A stretch of DNA of 64,000 nucleotides from Eubacterium sp. (GTDB taxonomy: Bacteria > Bacillota > Clostridia > Peptostreptococcales > Anaerovoracaceae): NCBI GenBank assembly GCA_021769965.1, contig JAETRU010000001.1, positions 62,001 through 126,000 of the forward strand. The letters are read 5' to 3'. Shown one piece after another: positions 1 to 10,243 of the stretch. Under the pieces are notes generated by a model. The model did not search any database and had not been told where the DNA came from. It was given only the letters and a program-made list of their open reading frames with translations. Both the position numbers and the translations under genes were made by a program. How positions within the stretch are numbered: position 1 is the stretch's first letter; each line of letters starts with the position of its first letter.

Positions 1-2
1 CG

Positions 3-389
3 GAGGACATTCCGCTGCTGGACAGCGAACCGGAAAAGGTGAAGGCAGACGCGTATGATATCGTCTTAAACGGCGTAGAACTGGGCGGCGGCAGCATCAG
101 GATCCATGATGCCGATCTGCAGGCCAGAATGTTCAGAGCGCTGCGTCTGACCGACGAAGAGTGCCAGGAAAAGTTCGGTTTCCTTCTGGAAGCTTTTAAA
201 TACGGCGTACCGCCTCACGGCGGCCTTGCTTACGGTCTGGACCGTCTGGTCATGCTGCTTACAGGAAGCAGCAGCATCCGTGAAGTTATGGCTTTTCCAA
301 AGAATCAGAACGCGCAGTGCATGGTATGCGAAGCGCCGGGCGTGGTAGAAGAAAAACAGCTTGAGGAGCTGGGCATCAAATTGGTGTAA
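3..389 (+). CDS. aspS: Aspartyl-tRNA synthetase, C-terminal part (5' truncated by window edge)
   Basis: Class II synthetase motif 3-like [15 protein letters not shown] and [10 protein letters not shown]; frame open to window start. Confidence 0.93.
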   Translation, partial: EDIPLLDSEPEKVKADAYDIVLNGVELGGGSIRIHDADLQARMFRALRLTDEECQEKFGFLLEAFKYGVPPHGGLAYGLDRLVMLLTGSSSIREVMAFPKNQNAQCMVCEAPGVVEEKQLEELGIKLV

Positions 390-401
390 ACCGGGGTAAT
401 T

Positions 402-1004
402 ATGCGAGAAATTGGAATTCTGGGCGGTTCTTTTGATCCGTTTCACCGGGGACATCTGTCCATTGCCAAGGCGGCGATGAAAGAATGCGGTCTTTCCAGG
501 ATCATCCTGCTCCCTACAAAAGTGCAGCCCTTCAAGATCGGCAGGGAGATGGCCAGCAGTGAGGACAGGGTCAACATGGTAAGTCTGATCGCCCGTGAAA
601 ACGAAAATTTCATCGTTTCCGACATAGAAGCATGCAGTCAGGAAGTATCCTATACGTACAGGACTCTTCAGAGACTTCAGGAGGAGTATCCTGCGGACAG
701 GCTTCACTTTATCATGGGGACAGATTCTTTCCTGACATTGGAAAGCTGGTACAGGAGCGAAGAACTGCTTCGCGAGTTTTCCATCATCGTAGGGATCCGT
801 CCCGGCTATAAGGAGAGCGAGACTGTGGAGTACATGCATCTTCTGCGGAAGAAGTACGGTTCCCGTATCCGGGTGCTTCACAATCGTGTGATGGAGGTCT
901 CCTCCACAGAAATAAAAGAAAACGTAAAATCAGGAAAGAGCATCAGAGAGTTAGTCCCTTTCCAGATAGAAAGGTATATTTGTGAACACGGACTCTATAA
1001 ATAG
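402..1004 (+). CDS. nadD: Nicotinate-nucleotide adenylyltransferase
   Basis: GILGGSFDPFHRGHLSIA nucleotidyltransferase motif, SSTEIK motif; followed by yqeK. Confidence 0.95.
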   Translation: MREIGILGGSFDPFHRGHLSIAKAAMKECGLSRIILLPTKVQPFKIGREMASSEDRVNMVSLIARENENFIVSDIEACSQEVSYTYRTLQRLQEEYPADRLHFIMGTDSFLTLESWYRSEELLREFSIIVGIRPGYKESETVEYMHLLRKKYGSRIRVLHNRVMEVSSTEIKENVKSGKSIRELVPFQIERYICEHGLYK

Positions 1005-1560
1005 TTACATTGAGAAGAATTTTTCAGAGAAGAGAAAGATTCATACAGAGGGCGTGAGAAAGACAGCGGTCAGACTGGCCGAAAAGTATGGGGCTGACCC
1101 GGAGAAGGCAGAAGTGGCAGCTTTGTTCCATGATATGTACCGCGGAGTTCCCGTAAATGCGCTGAACTATTATGTGAAGCATCTGGGATTGGACAAGAGG
1201 TATATGGATAACTGCAATCTGGCCCACGGGAAAATCGCAGCCATTATCATGAAGAGAGATTACGGCATTGAGGATCCAGACATCCTCAATGCGGTCAGCT
1301 TTCATACCACAGGAAGAGCAGGCATGTCTCTTCTGGAGAAAATCATCTATATTGCTGACGCGATCGAGCCAAGCAGACGGTATCCGGGCGTAGATGAGCT
1401 GCGGGAGGCGGCGGACCAGGATCTGGATCTGGCCTGTCTTCTGTCGCTGGAACATACGATCGAATATGTGAAGAGTCAGGACAGCTTTCTGGATGAGGAT
1501 ACGCTGCTGGCCAGAGATGATCTCAGGGGACTTAGAGAAAAGGAGAAAGAGAATGGATAA
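982..1560 (+). CDS. yqeK: HD-domain protein, YqeK family (symmetrical Ap4A hydrolase)
   Basis: ALFHDMYRG HD motif, AHGKIAA, IADAIEPSRRYPGV; GTG start overlapping nadD. Confidence 0.9.
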   Translation: MNTDSINSYIEKNFSEKRKIHTEGVRKTAVRLAEKYGADPEKAEVAALFHDMYRGVPVNALNYYVKHLGLDKRYMDNCNLAHGKIAAIIMKRDYGIEDPDILNAVSFHTTGRAGMSLLEKIIYIADAIEPSRRYPGVDELREAADQDLDLACLLSLEHTIEYVKSQDSFLDEDTLLARDDLRGLREKEKENG

Positions 1561-1897
1561 TAAGAGTTTTGCACTTTTGGCAGCAAGAACACTGGATAAT
1601 AAAAAAGCATTGGATGTCGTAGTGATCGATATAGCGGAAAAATCATCCTTTGCGGACTATATGGTCATAGCGTCCGGCGGATCAGAACGGCAGGTACAGG
1701 CTCTGGTAGATGACGTAGAAGAGGCTTTAGCGAAAGAGGGCCTTCTGGTCAAAAGCATTGAGGGAAGACAGAATTCTGGCTGGGTGCTGATGGACTTCGG
1801 CGATGTGATCGTCAACGTCTTTACCCGGGATACCAGGGAAAAATACAACATTGAAAAGGTGTGGGGCGACTGCAGCTTTTTAGATCTGGAGGAATAA
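1553..1897 (+). CDS. rsfS: Ribosome silencing factor RsfS
   Basis: [28 protein letters not shown]...[18 protein letters not shown] at 1553 overlaps the yqeK stop. Confidence 0.93.
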   Translation: MDNKSFALLAARTLDNKKALDVVVIDIAEKSSFADYMVIASGGSERQVQALVDDVEEALAKEGLLVKSIEGRQNSGWVLMDFGDVIVNVFTRDTREKYNIEKVWGDCSFLDLEE

Positions 1898-1898
1898 T

Positions 1899-4376
1899 TT
1901 GGAAATGAACGAGAAATACAACTTCAAAGAGATCGAAGCCAAATGGCAGAAATACTGGAAAGAAAACAACTGTTTCAAGACACAGGAAGATGAGAGTAAA
2001 GAAAAGTATTACGTACTGGAAATGTTCCCGTATCCGTCAGGCAAGCTCCACATGGGTCATGTGAGAAACTATTCCATCGGCGACGTAGTGGCCAGATGCA
2101 AATCCATGCAGGGCTTTAACGTGCTGCATCCGATGGGTTTTGACTCTTTCGGTCTGCCGGCGGAAAACGCCGCCATCAAGCATGGCGTGGCGCCGGGCAA
2201 GTGGACCTGGGATAATATTCACGAAATGGAAGAACAGCTGGCACAGCTGGGTCTTTCCTATGACTGGGACAGAGAGGTGCAGACCTGCAGTCCGGATTAC
2301 TATAAGTGGATGCAGTGGATATTCATTCAGTTCTATAACAAAGGACTGGCGTACAAAAAGGAAAATCCGGTCAACTGGTGTCCGAGCTGTCAGACTGTAC
2401 TGGCCAATGAGCAGGTCGTTGATGGCTGCTGTGAGAGATGTAAATCTCCGGTAGGCAAGAAAAATCTGTCTCAGTGGTATCTGAAGATCACTGATTACGC
2501 CGACAGGCTTTTAGATAATCTGGATAAGCTGGAAGGCTGGCCGAACAAGGTCAAGACCATGCAGAGAAACTGGATCGGCAAGTCTACCGGTGCTGAAGTA
2601 GAATTCAAGATCAAAGACAGTGAGGAGACTCTGACCGTATTCACGACCAGAGTAGACACGATCTACGGAACTACCTATATGGTACTGGCTCCGGAATATC
2701 CGTCCGTGCTGTCCATGGTGGAAGGTACAGAGTATGAAGGACCTGTAAAGGAGTATATCAACAAAGTTGAGCACATGAACGACATCGAGAGGACTTCCAC
2801 CACCAATGAAAAGACAGGTGTATTCATCGGTAAATATGCTGTCAATCCGTTCACGAAAAAGGAGATTCCTATCTATATTTCCGACTATGTCCTGATGGGC
2901 TACGGTACTGGCGCTGTCATGGGCGTACCGGCACATGACCAGAGAGACTTTGACTTTGCTACAAAGTTCGGTATCGACATCATTCCTGTAGTAGATCCGG
3001 GCGATCCTGAGATCGATCTGAACAACCTGAAGGCGGCCTGCGCTGCTGAGGGAACGCTGATCAACTCCGGCGAGTTCAACGGTCTGAATAACAGAGTGGC
3101 TATCGACAAATTCATCGAACTGGTCGAAAAGGAAGGCATCGGCAAGAAGACTGTCAACTACAGACTTCGCGACTGGCTGATCTCCAGACAGAGATACTGG
3201 GGAACGCCGATCCCGATGATCTATTGTGATGACTGCGGATGGGTGCCGGAGAAGGAAGAGAATCTGCCGGTTCTGCTGCCGACAGACGTAGAGTTTACCG
3301 GAAAAGGCGAATCTCCGCTGACCACTTCCAAGGTCTTTGCTGAGTGTACCTGCCCGAGATGCGGCAAGAAGGCGAAGAGAGAGATGGATACCATGGATAC
3401 CTTCCTCGATTCTTCATGGTACTTCCTCAGATACTGCGATCCGAAAAATGAGAAAGAAGCGTTTAGCAAAGAAAAAGCAGACTACTGGATGGACGTCGAT
3501 CAGTATATCGGCGGCGTAGAACATGCCATTCTCCATCTGATGTACGCCAGATTCTTCCAGATGGCTCTGTACGATCTGGGATTGACAAAATATGAAGAGC
3601 CGTTCAGAAACCTGCTGACACAGGGCATGGTAAACAAGGACGGCAAGAAGATGAGTAAATCTCTGGGCAATGTAGTCAGCCCGGAAGAGATCATCAAAAA
3701 ATACGGCGCGGACACTGCCAGACTGTTCATTCTGTTTGCGGCGCCGCCGGAAAAAGAACTGGACTGGTCCGATACAGGCGTAGAGGGAAGCTACAGGTTC
3801 CTCAATCGTGTATACCGTCTGGTATATGATTTTGCAAAGAATTACGAAGGCGGACAGGCAGACTGCCAGGTCAGCTCCGACGCTGATAAAGAGCTGAACT
3901 ATGTCCTCAACACGACGGTCAAGAAGGTTACCGACGATGTTGCGGGAAGATTCAGTTTCAACACCGCGATCAGCTCTATCATGGAACTGGTCAACGAATT
4001 ATACAGATACAAGGAATTGGAAGAGAGAAACGAAGCTTTCATGAAGAAAGCTATTGATACACTGGTTATCATTCTTTCACCGTTTACACCGCACATCTGT
4101 GAAGAGATGTGGGAGATCCTGGGCTATGACCAGTCTCTGACGAAAGTGGCATGGCCGTCTTACGACGAGAACGCTCTGGTTCGCGACACGGTCGAGATCG
4201 TCGTACAGATCAACGGCAAGGTGAAAGAAAAATTAAACGTCGCAAACAGTCTTTCCAGAGAAGAACTGGAAAAGGAAACTCTCTCCAATGACAAGGTGAA
4301 AGCCCTCACAGACGGCAAGAACATCGTAAAGGTGATCGCTGTCCCGGGAAGGCTTGTAAATATTGTTATAAAGTAG
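1899..4376 (+). CDS. leuS: Leucyl-tRNA synthetase
   Basis: [22 protein letters not shown] motif, full length 825 aa. Confidence 0.98.
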   Translation: MEMNEKYNFKEIEAKWQKYWKENNCFKTQEDESKEKYYVLEMFPYPSGKLHMGHVRNYSIGDVVARCKSMQGFNVLHPMGFDSFGLPAENAAIKHGVAPGKWTWDNIHEMEEQLAQLGLSYDWDREVQTCSPDYYKWMQWIFIQFYNKGLAYKKENPVNWCPSCQTVLANEQVVDGCCERCKSPVGKKNLSQWYLKITDYADRLLDNLDKLEGWPNKVKTMQRNWIGKSTGAEVEFKIKDSEETLTVFTTRVDTIYGTTYMVLAPEYPSVLSMVEGTEYEGPVKEYINKVEHMNDIERTSTTNEKTGVFIGKYAVNPFTKKEIPIYISDYVLMGYGTGAVMGVPAHDQRDFDFATKFGIDIIPVVDPGDPEIDLNNLKAACAAEGTLINSGEFNGLNNRVAIDKFIELVEKEGIGKKTVNYRLRDWLISRQRYWGTPIPMIYCDDCGWVPEKEENLPVLLPTDVEFTGKGESPLTTSKVFAECTCPRCGKKAKREMDTMDTFLDSSWYFLRYCDPKNEKEAFSKEKADYWMDVDQYIGGVEHAILHLMYARFFQMALYDLGLTKYEEPFRNLLTQGMVNKDGKKMSKSLGNVVSPEEIIKKYGADTARLFILFAAPPEKELDWSDTGVEGSYRFLNRVYRLVYDFAKNYEGGQADCQVSSDADKELNYVLNTTVKKVTDDVAGRFSFNTAISSIMELVNELYRYKELEERNEAFMKKAIDTLVIILSPFTPHICEEMWEILGYDQSLTKVAWPSYDENALVRDTVEIVVQINGKVKEKLNVANSLSREELEKETLSNDKVKALTDGKNIVKVIAVPGRLVNIVIK

Positions 4377-4386
4377 AGGGATATAT

Positions 4387-6240
4387 ATGCGAGAAAACAA
4401 CAGCAAAAAGCCATCCGTAAAAAGGATGGCTGTCAGGAGACCGGCTGCGAAGGATCAGCCTGCGAAGCGGGGGTCAGGCCGCAGGCCTGCTTCCGGCAGG
4501 CAGACGCCTTCTAAGGGGTCATCAAAGCCGATGCAGAAGAATGTGCAGAAGGCGGTACAGAAGCCGGTTTCCAGACAGGCAAAGAAGGCGGATAATCTGA
4601 AGATCATCCCCATCGGCGGCCTGAATGAGATCGGTAAGAATCTGACCGTCCTTGAATACAAAGATCAGATCCTGCTGATCGACTGCGGTATGACATTTCC
4701 CGAAGAGGAGATGTACGGCATCGACGTAGTCATTCCTGACTTCAGCTATCTTGTCAAGAATGCCGCGAAGATCGTCGGCATGGTCATTACCCACGGTCAC
4801 GAGGACCATATCGGCGGCGTGCCGTATCTGCTGAAGCAGGTCAACGTACCGATCTACGGAACCAGACTGACGCTGGGACTCATTGAGAATAAATTGAAGG
4901 AACACGGCCTTCGGGCTGATTTCCATACGATCAAAGCAGGCGAAAAATTCAGAGTAGGAGAATTCAAGGTAGAAGCGATCCGAACGACGCATTCTATCGC
5001 AGATGCGATCTGCCTGTACATTCAGACTCCTGCGGCGACACTGTTTCATACCGGCGATTTTAAGATCGACTATACGCCCATCGATGGAGAGCCTATCGAT
5101 CTGGGAAAGTTTGCGGAAGTGGGACGCAGAGGCGTGGACATCATGCTGGCAGACAGCACCAACGTGCTCCGTCCGGGCTTTACCCAGTCTGAGCGGAAAG
5201 TGGGTGAAACCCTGGACGGCATTTTCAGAGAGGCAAAAGGAAGAATTATCATTGCAACCTTTTCCTCTAATGTGCACCGCGTTCAGAAGATCATCGAGCT
5301 GGCAGCTAAATACGGCCGCAAGGTAGCGGTCTCCGGAAGAAGCATGGACAACGTGGTCAATCTGGCTATTGAACTGGGCTATCTTCATCTGCCCGCAGGC
5401 ATCTATGTAGAGCTGAACAAGACGAAGAATATTCCGGACAGCCAGCTGGTTATCATTACTACAGGCAGCCAGGGAGAACCGATGTCCGCGCTTTCAAGAA
5501 TGGCTAACAACGAACATCGTAATGTAAAGCTGAAAAAGGGCGACATGGTCATCTTCTCATCTTCACCGGTACCGGGTAATGAGAAGACCGTGACCAGCGT
5601 GGTCAACAAGCTTTATGAAAAGGAAGTAGAAGTCATCTATAATGACATCGCAGATATTCACGTTTCCGGCCACGCCTGTCAGGAGGAGCTGAAGCTGATC
5701 CATACCCTGATCAAACCGAAATTCTTCATGCCGGTTCACGGCGAACATCGTCATCTGGTGCAGCACGCCCGTCTGGCTGAATCTATCGGAATGAGAAAGG
5801 ACAGAATTTTTATTCTGGCAAATGGAGATCAGCTGACAGTGGATAAACGAAACGCCACGAAGTTCCAGAATGTAGTCAGTGCCGAGGATGTTCTGGTAGA
5901 CGGCCTGGGCGTCGGCGATGTAGGCAATATCGTGCTGCGGGACAGAAAGCTTTTGTCTGAATCAGGTCTGATCATTGTTGTGGCAGCCATCGACAGGGCC
6001 AGCGCCGAGATCATCTCCGGACCGGACATCGTTTCCAGAGGTTTTGTCTATGTCAGAGAAAACGAAGATCTGATCAAGGACGCCAGAGAGGTGGCGCTGC
6101 AGGCGCTGGAAGACAGTCTCTACGCAGGGAATAAAGACTGGAACGCTATCAAAAACAGCGTCAGAGAAGAGCTTCGCAGGTTCATCTTCCGTCGGACCAA
6201 GCGGGATCCTATCATCCTGCCGATCTTTCTGGATGTATAA
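4387..6240 (+). CDS. rnj: Ribonuclease J (MBL/beta-CASP), with about 70-aa basic N-terminal extension
   Basis: GGLNEIGKN, THGHEDHIGG, HTGDFKID, PVHGEHRH motifs. Confidence 0.95.
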   Translation: MRENNSKKPSVKRMAVRRPAAKDQPAKRGSGRRPASGRQTPSKGSSKPMQKNVQKAVQKPVSRQAKKADNLKIIPIGGLNEIGKNLTVLEYKDQILLIDCGMTFPEEEMYGIDVVIPDFSYLVKNAAKIVGMVITHGHEDHIGGVPYLLKQVNVPIYGTRLTLGLIENKLKEHGLRADFHTIKAGEKFRVGEFKVEAIRTTHSIADAICLYIQTPAATLFHTGDFKIDYTPIDGEPIDLGKFAEVGRRGVDIMLADSTNVLRPGFTQSERKVGETLDGIFREAKGRIIIATFSSNVHRVQKIIELAAKYGRKVAVSGRSMDNVVNLAIELGYLHLPAGIYVELNKTKNIPDSQLVIITTGSQGEPMSALSRMANNEHRNVKLKKGDMVIFSSSPVPGNEKTVTSVVNKLYEKEVEVIYNDIADIHVSGHACQEELKLIHTLIKPKFFMPVHGEHRHLVQHARLAESIGMRKDRIFILANGDQLTVDKRNATKFQNVVSAEDVLVDGLGVGDVGNIVLRDRKLLSESGLIIVVAAIDRASAEIISGPDIVSRGFVYVRENEDLIKDAREVALQALEDSLYAGNKDWNAIKNSVREELRRFIFRRTKRDPIILPIFLDV

Positions 6241-6255
6241 TGGAGGTAACGAAAT

Positions 6256-6594
6256 ATGAATGTATATGATCAGGCTCACGGCCTGGCTAAAGCCATCCGC
6301 GAGAGTGAGGAATTTAAACAGTTCGACCAGTATCAGAAGCTGGTAGACCAGAACCCTGAATTATCCGCATCCCTGAAGGACCTTCAGGCTAAGCAGCTGG
6401 AAATGCAGGCTAAGCAGATGATGGGTGAGCAGATCGGACCGGAAGCCATGCAGCAGATGCAGGAACTTTCCCAGATCATGATGCGGGATCCTCTCGCTGC
6501 ACAGTATCTTCAGGCCCAAATGCGTTTTTCACTGATGATGAATGATGTTTATAAAATTCTAGGTGAAGTAATAGGACTTGGCAACATGCAATAA
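6256..6594 (+). CDS. YlbF/YmcA family protein
   Basis: AKAIRESEEFKQFDQYQKLVDQNPELSASLKDLQAKQLEMQAKQMMG matches family pattern. Confidence 0.8.
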   Translation: MNVYDQAHGLAKAIRESEEFKQFDQYQKLVDQNPELSASLKDLQAKQLEMQAKQMMGEQIGPEAMQQMQELSQIMMRDPLAAQYLQAQMRFSLMMNDVYKILGEVIGLGNMQ

Positions 6595-6606
6595 ATCTGC
6601 TATAAT
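6578..6606 (+). promoter_or_regulatory. Sigma-A type promoter for efp (TTGGCA-N17-TATAAT)
   Basis: TTGGCA 6578-6583, TATAAT 6601-6606, upstream of efp. Confidence 0.7.
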
Positions 6607-6653
6607 ATCAGCAGAAGTTATTTAACAATAATGTAGAAAGTGAGAATAGACCG

Positions 6654-7214
6654 ATGATTTACGCAAGTGATTTTAGAAAAGGCAGAACATTCCAGATTAA
6701 CGGTGAGCCTCATGTAGTTCTTGATTTCATGCATGTTAAACCCGGTAAGGGCGCAGCATTCGTAAGAACCAAGTACAAGAACATTATTACCGGAGCTACC
6801 AGAGAAGAAGCTTTCAATCCAGACGACAAGTTTGAAGAAGCGATCATTGAGACTAAGAAGATGTCTTATTCCTACAATGACGGCGATTTATATTACTTTA
6901 TGGATAACGAAACCTTCGACATGATCCCGATCGCTTACGATATGGTAGAAGACGCGATCAAGTACATGAGAGAAAACGACGAAGCGACGATCAAATTCTA
7001 TAAGGATCAGCCGTTTATCGTAGAAGCGCCTAATTTCGTAGACTTGATGGTAGTTGAAACTGAGCCGGGCGTTAAAGGCAATACAGCTACCAACGTAACA
7101 AAAGCTGCGACTGTAGAAACCGGTGCAGTTATACAGGTTCCTATCTTCATCGAAGAAGGAGAAAGAATCCAGATCGACACGAGAAGCGGTGAATATCTGG
7201 GAAGATCGAAATAA
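6654..7214 (+). CDS. efp: Elongation factor P
   Basis: Full-length [15 protein letters not shown](Y)KN, typical C-terminal [18 protein letters not shown]. Confidence 0.97.
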   Translation: MIYASDFRKGRTFQINGEPHVVLDFMHVKPGKGAAFVRTKYKNIITGATREEAFNPDDKFEEAIIETKKMSYSYNDGDLYYFMDNETFDMIPIAYDMVEDAIKYMRENDEATIKFYKDQPFIVEAPNFVDLMVVETEPGVKGNTATNVTKAATVETGAVIQVPIFIEEGERIQIDTRSGEYLGRSK

Positions 7215-7227
7215 AATTTATTTAGAA

Positions 7228-7251
7228 GAAGGGACGCAGGCTCGTCCCTTC
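7228..7251 (+). terminator. Rho-independent terminator candidate after efp
   Basis: GAAGGGACG-CAGGCT-CGTCCCTTC 9-bp stem, imperfect T-rich tail. Confidence 0.65.
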
Positions 7252-7291
7252 CTTTGTAGTTTTTGACGTGTGAGAAACGAGGTATTGGACA

Positions 7292-8338
7292 TTGAAAAAG
7301 TCAAGATTGATTATCGTTATAATCGTAGCTGTTATTCTGATCGCGGCCGCGGCAGGCTTTGCCGTATACAGCAGCGGCCTTGACGCGGCAGAGCCGGGAA
7401 ATACCGATCCGGTTACCGTGGAAATACCTTCCGGCAGCGGCGCCTCCGCTATCATTGATATTCTGGATGAGCAGGGTCTGGTGAAAAACAGACTGGCCGC
7501 GAAGCTCTGTATCAGATTTGGAGAATATGATTCACTTCAGGCAAATAATTATATTTTCAATAAAAATATGACCCTGAAGGAGATCCTGGAAGCGATCAAC
7601 ACCGGCGATTTTAACTACCTCTCCAAGAACGCCTTTACGATCATAGAAGGAGCGACTGTTCCTCAGGCTGCAGAGGCCATCGCGGAAAAAATGCCTTTTA
7701 CAGCTGATGATCTGAGGAAGAAGTGGAGCGATAAGAAATACCTTCGTCAGCTCATTGATCAATACTGGTTCCTGACTGATGAGATCCTGCAGGATGATAT
7801 TCTGTTCCCTCTGGAAGGCTATCTTTATCCTGAGACCTATTTTGTGACGGCAGAGAACCCTACAGAAGAGGAGATCACAGAAATGCTGCTGGATATGACA
7901 GAGCAGATCCTGTCTGAAAGAAAGGATAAGATCGCGGCTATGGATATGACGGTCCATGAGTTTCTGTCTCTGGCTTCCATCGTGGAGAACGAGTCTCTCT
8001 TTGAGAAGGACAGGCCGGTCATAGCGGGAGTCTTTATGAACCGTCTGGCAAAGGACATGCCTCTGCAGAGCGATATCACAGTCCTTTACGCGATGCAGGA
8101 AAAAAAGGTGGATGTAACCTACAGGGATCTGGAGATCGATTCCAAGTACAATACATATATGTACGCCGGTCTTCCTGTCGGTCCTGTCTGTTCGCCGTCC
8201 GCGGCAGCTATGGACGATCTGATCTCCTATGAGAAGACAGATTATCTGTACTTCTTTGCAACAGAGGACGGAGAGGTCATCTATTCCAAGACTTTAGCCG
8301 AACACGAAAAAGTGGTCGACGAGAATATGTGGTACTGA
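7292..8338 (+). CDS. mltG: Endolytic transglycosylase MltG (YceG-like)
   Basis: N-terminal TM, FPLEGYLYPETY, LASIVENE, LQSDITVLYA, YNTYMYAGLPVGPVCSPS. Confidence 0.93.
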   Translation: MKKSRLIIVIIVAVILIAAAAGFAVYSSGLDAAEPGNTDPVTVEIPSGSGASAIIDILDEQGLVKNRLAAKLCIRFGEYDSLQANNYIFNKNMTLKEILEAINTGDFNYLSKNAFTIIEGATVPQAAEAIAEKMPFTADDLRKKWSDKKYLRQLIDQYWFLTDEILQDDILFPLEGYLYPETYFVTAENPTEEEITEMLLDMTEQILSERKDKIAAMDMTVHEFLSLASIVENESLFEKDRPVIAGVFMNRLAKDMPLQSDITVLYAMQEKKVDVTYRDLEIDSKYNTYMYAGLPVGPVCSPSAAAMDDLISYEKTDYLYFFATEDGEVIYSKTLAEHEKVVDENMWY

Positions 8339-8339
8339 T

Positions 8340-9005
8340 ATGAACATTACAAATGATATAGTAACTTCGTATATTAACAGGCACTACGAGCCGTTAAACG
8401 ATGAACTGGGCGCTCTGCGGGCTATGGGTGAAGCCGACCGGGTCCCTATCATACTGAAGGAAACGGAACAGTGCCTCAGTTTCCTGCTGGCTTTGAAGCA
8501 GCCGGGGCGGATTCTGGAGATCGGTACAGCCATCGGATATTCTTCCATCTATTTCGCTCATCGCTGCCCCCAGGCTGAGATATATACGATAGAAAAAGAT
8601 GAAACGGCCGTTCAGGCGGCAAGACACAATATCGCCGCCTTTGGTCTTGAACCGCGCATTCACAGCTGTTTCGGCGACGGCCAGGAACAGATAGAGAAGC
8701 TGCGGGACGCCGGCATCGACGGTTTTGACTTTGTCTTTATCGACGCGGCAAAGAGTCATTATAAGCGGTTCCTCGACGCGGCTCTTTCTGTCTGCAGGAA
8801 GGATGCGCTGATCGTCAGCGATAACATCCTGCAGAAAGGGATGACGGTCTCTGACCAGTATGATCCCCAGAAGAAACATAAGACAAATATTAAGAAAATG
8901 AGAGAATATGTGGACTACATCTGCAGCAGCCGGGAACTTGAGACCTCGCTGCTCAGTACGGGCGACGGCCTGGCAGTGTCCATTTTTAGAGGTGAACATG
9001 GATAG
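8340..9005 (+). CDS. trmR: O-methyltransferase, YrrM/TrmR family (tRNA 5-hydroxyuridine methyltransferase)
   Basis: ILEIGTAIGYSSIYFA, DFVFIDAAKSHYKRFL, ALIVSDNIL; gene order mltG-yrrM-U32. Confidence 0.87.
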   Translation: MNITNDIVTSYINRHYEPLNDELGALRAMGEADRVPIILKETEQCLSFLLALKQPGRILEIGTAIGYSSIYFAHRCPQAEIYTIEKDETAVQAARHNIAAFGLEPRIHSCFGDGQEQIEKLRDAGIDGFDFVFIDAAKSHYKRFLDAALSVCRKDALIVSDNILQKGMTVSDQYDPQKKHKTNIKKMREYVDYICSSRELETSLLSTGDGLAVSIFRGEHG

Positions 9006-10233
9006 AGAACACTTTGAACTGCTTGCGCCGGCAGGAGATCTAGAAAAACTGAAGGCGGCTGTTATTTACGGTGCTGACGCGGTATATTTCGGCGGCGAGA
9101 TGTTTTCGCTGCGTGCCGGCGCAGGCAATCTGACGATCGATGAGATGCGGGAAGGTATCGCGTTTGCCCATGAGCGGGGCAGACGGTGCTATCTCGCGCT
9201 GAATATCTTTGCTCATAACGAGGATATAGAGCCGCTGACCGCGTATCTGTGGAGCATCAGGGATCTGGAGCTGGACGCGTTCATCATTTCTGATCCGGGT
9301 GTTATTGACCTGGTCCAGGAGATCATTCCGGATGCCGAGATCCATCTGAGCACACAGGCCAACATGACAAACTACCGAACTGCCGGATTCTGGAATAAGA
9401 TGGGAGTTAAACGGCTGGTTCTGGCAAGGGAACTTACCTTTGACGAGATCAGAGGAATCAGAGACCATATTCCTGAAGGCATGGAGCTGGAAGCCTTTGT
9501 TCACGGCGCTATGTGCATCTCCTATTCCGGCCGCTGTCTTTTAAGCAACTTTATGATCGAGCGCGACGCCAACAGGGGCATGTGCGCGCATCCATGCCGC
9601 TGGAAATACTCGCTGGTAGAGGAAAAGCGTCCCGGCGAGTATTATCCGGTGGAAGAGGATGAAAGAGGCACCTATATCCTGAATTCCCGTGACCTGTGCA
9701 TGATCGAGCATATTCCGGAGCTGGTGGAGAGCGGTATCATGAGCGCCAAGATCGAAGGACGCATGAAGAGCGTATTCTATGTGGCGACGATCGTTCACGC
9801 ATACAGACAGGCTATCGACGCTTACTTTGATGATCCTGAGCACTACTGCTTTGATCCCTCGTGGCTTTCAGAGCTGAAGAAGGTCAGTCATCGTGAGTTT
9901 ACTACAGGTTTCTATTTTGATCAGCCTACAAATAAAGATCAGAATTACCAGACCAGCGCCTATACGCGGGACTACAGCTTCGTGGGCCTTGTCAGAAGCT
10001 ATGATCAGCAGACCGGCTATGCTGTAGTGGAGCAGAGAAATAAAATGTCTCTCGGCGAGGAGATCGAGGTATTCGGTCCGGATATCCCGTTCTTTACGCA
10101 GCAGATCACGGAAATGTACGACTTTGAAAGCGGAGAATCTCTGCAGTCCGCGCCGCATCCGCAGCAGATCCTGAAAATGAAAATGGACCGGCCGGTGAAA
10201 CCGGACTATATTTTACGTAAGAAAAAAATCTAA
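8998..10233 (+). CDS. U32 family peptidase (YrrN/YrrO/TrhP-like, tRNA U34 hydroxylation)
   Basis: LAPAGDLEKLKAAVIYGADAVYFGG, AFVHGAMCISYSGRCLLSN; adjacent to trmR. Confidence 0.88.
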   Translation: MDREHFELLAPAGDLEKLKAAVIYGADAVYFGGEMFSLRAGAGNLTIDEMREGIAFAHERGRRCYLALNIFAHNEDIEPLTAYLWSIRDLELDAFIISDPGVIDLVQEIIPDAEIHLSTQANMTNYRTAGFWNKMGVKRLVLARELTFDEIRGIRDHIPEGMELEAFVHGAMCISYSGRCLLSNFMIERDANRGMCAHPCRWKYSLVEEKRPGEYYPVEEDERGTYILNSRDLCMIEHIPELVESGIMSAKIEGRMKSVFYVATIVHAYRQAIDAYFDDPEHYCFDPSWLSELKKVSHREFTTGFYFDQPTNKDQNYQTSAYTRDYSFVGLVRSYDQQTGYAVVEQRNKMSLGEEIEVFGPDIPFFTQQITEMYDFESGESLQSAPHPQQILKMKMDRPVKPDYILRKKKI

Positions 10234-10243
10234 GGAGTGTGAT

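Noticed and set aside
66-881. 271-aa reverse ORF over aspS/nadD
   Set aside because: Antisense shadow of two confident genes; composition reflects the codon bias of the coding strand.
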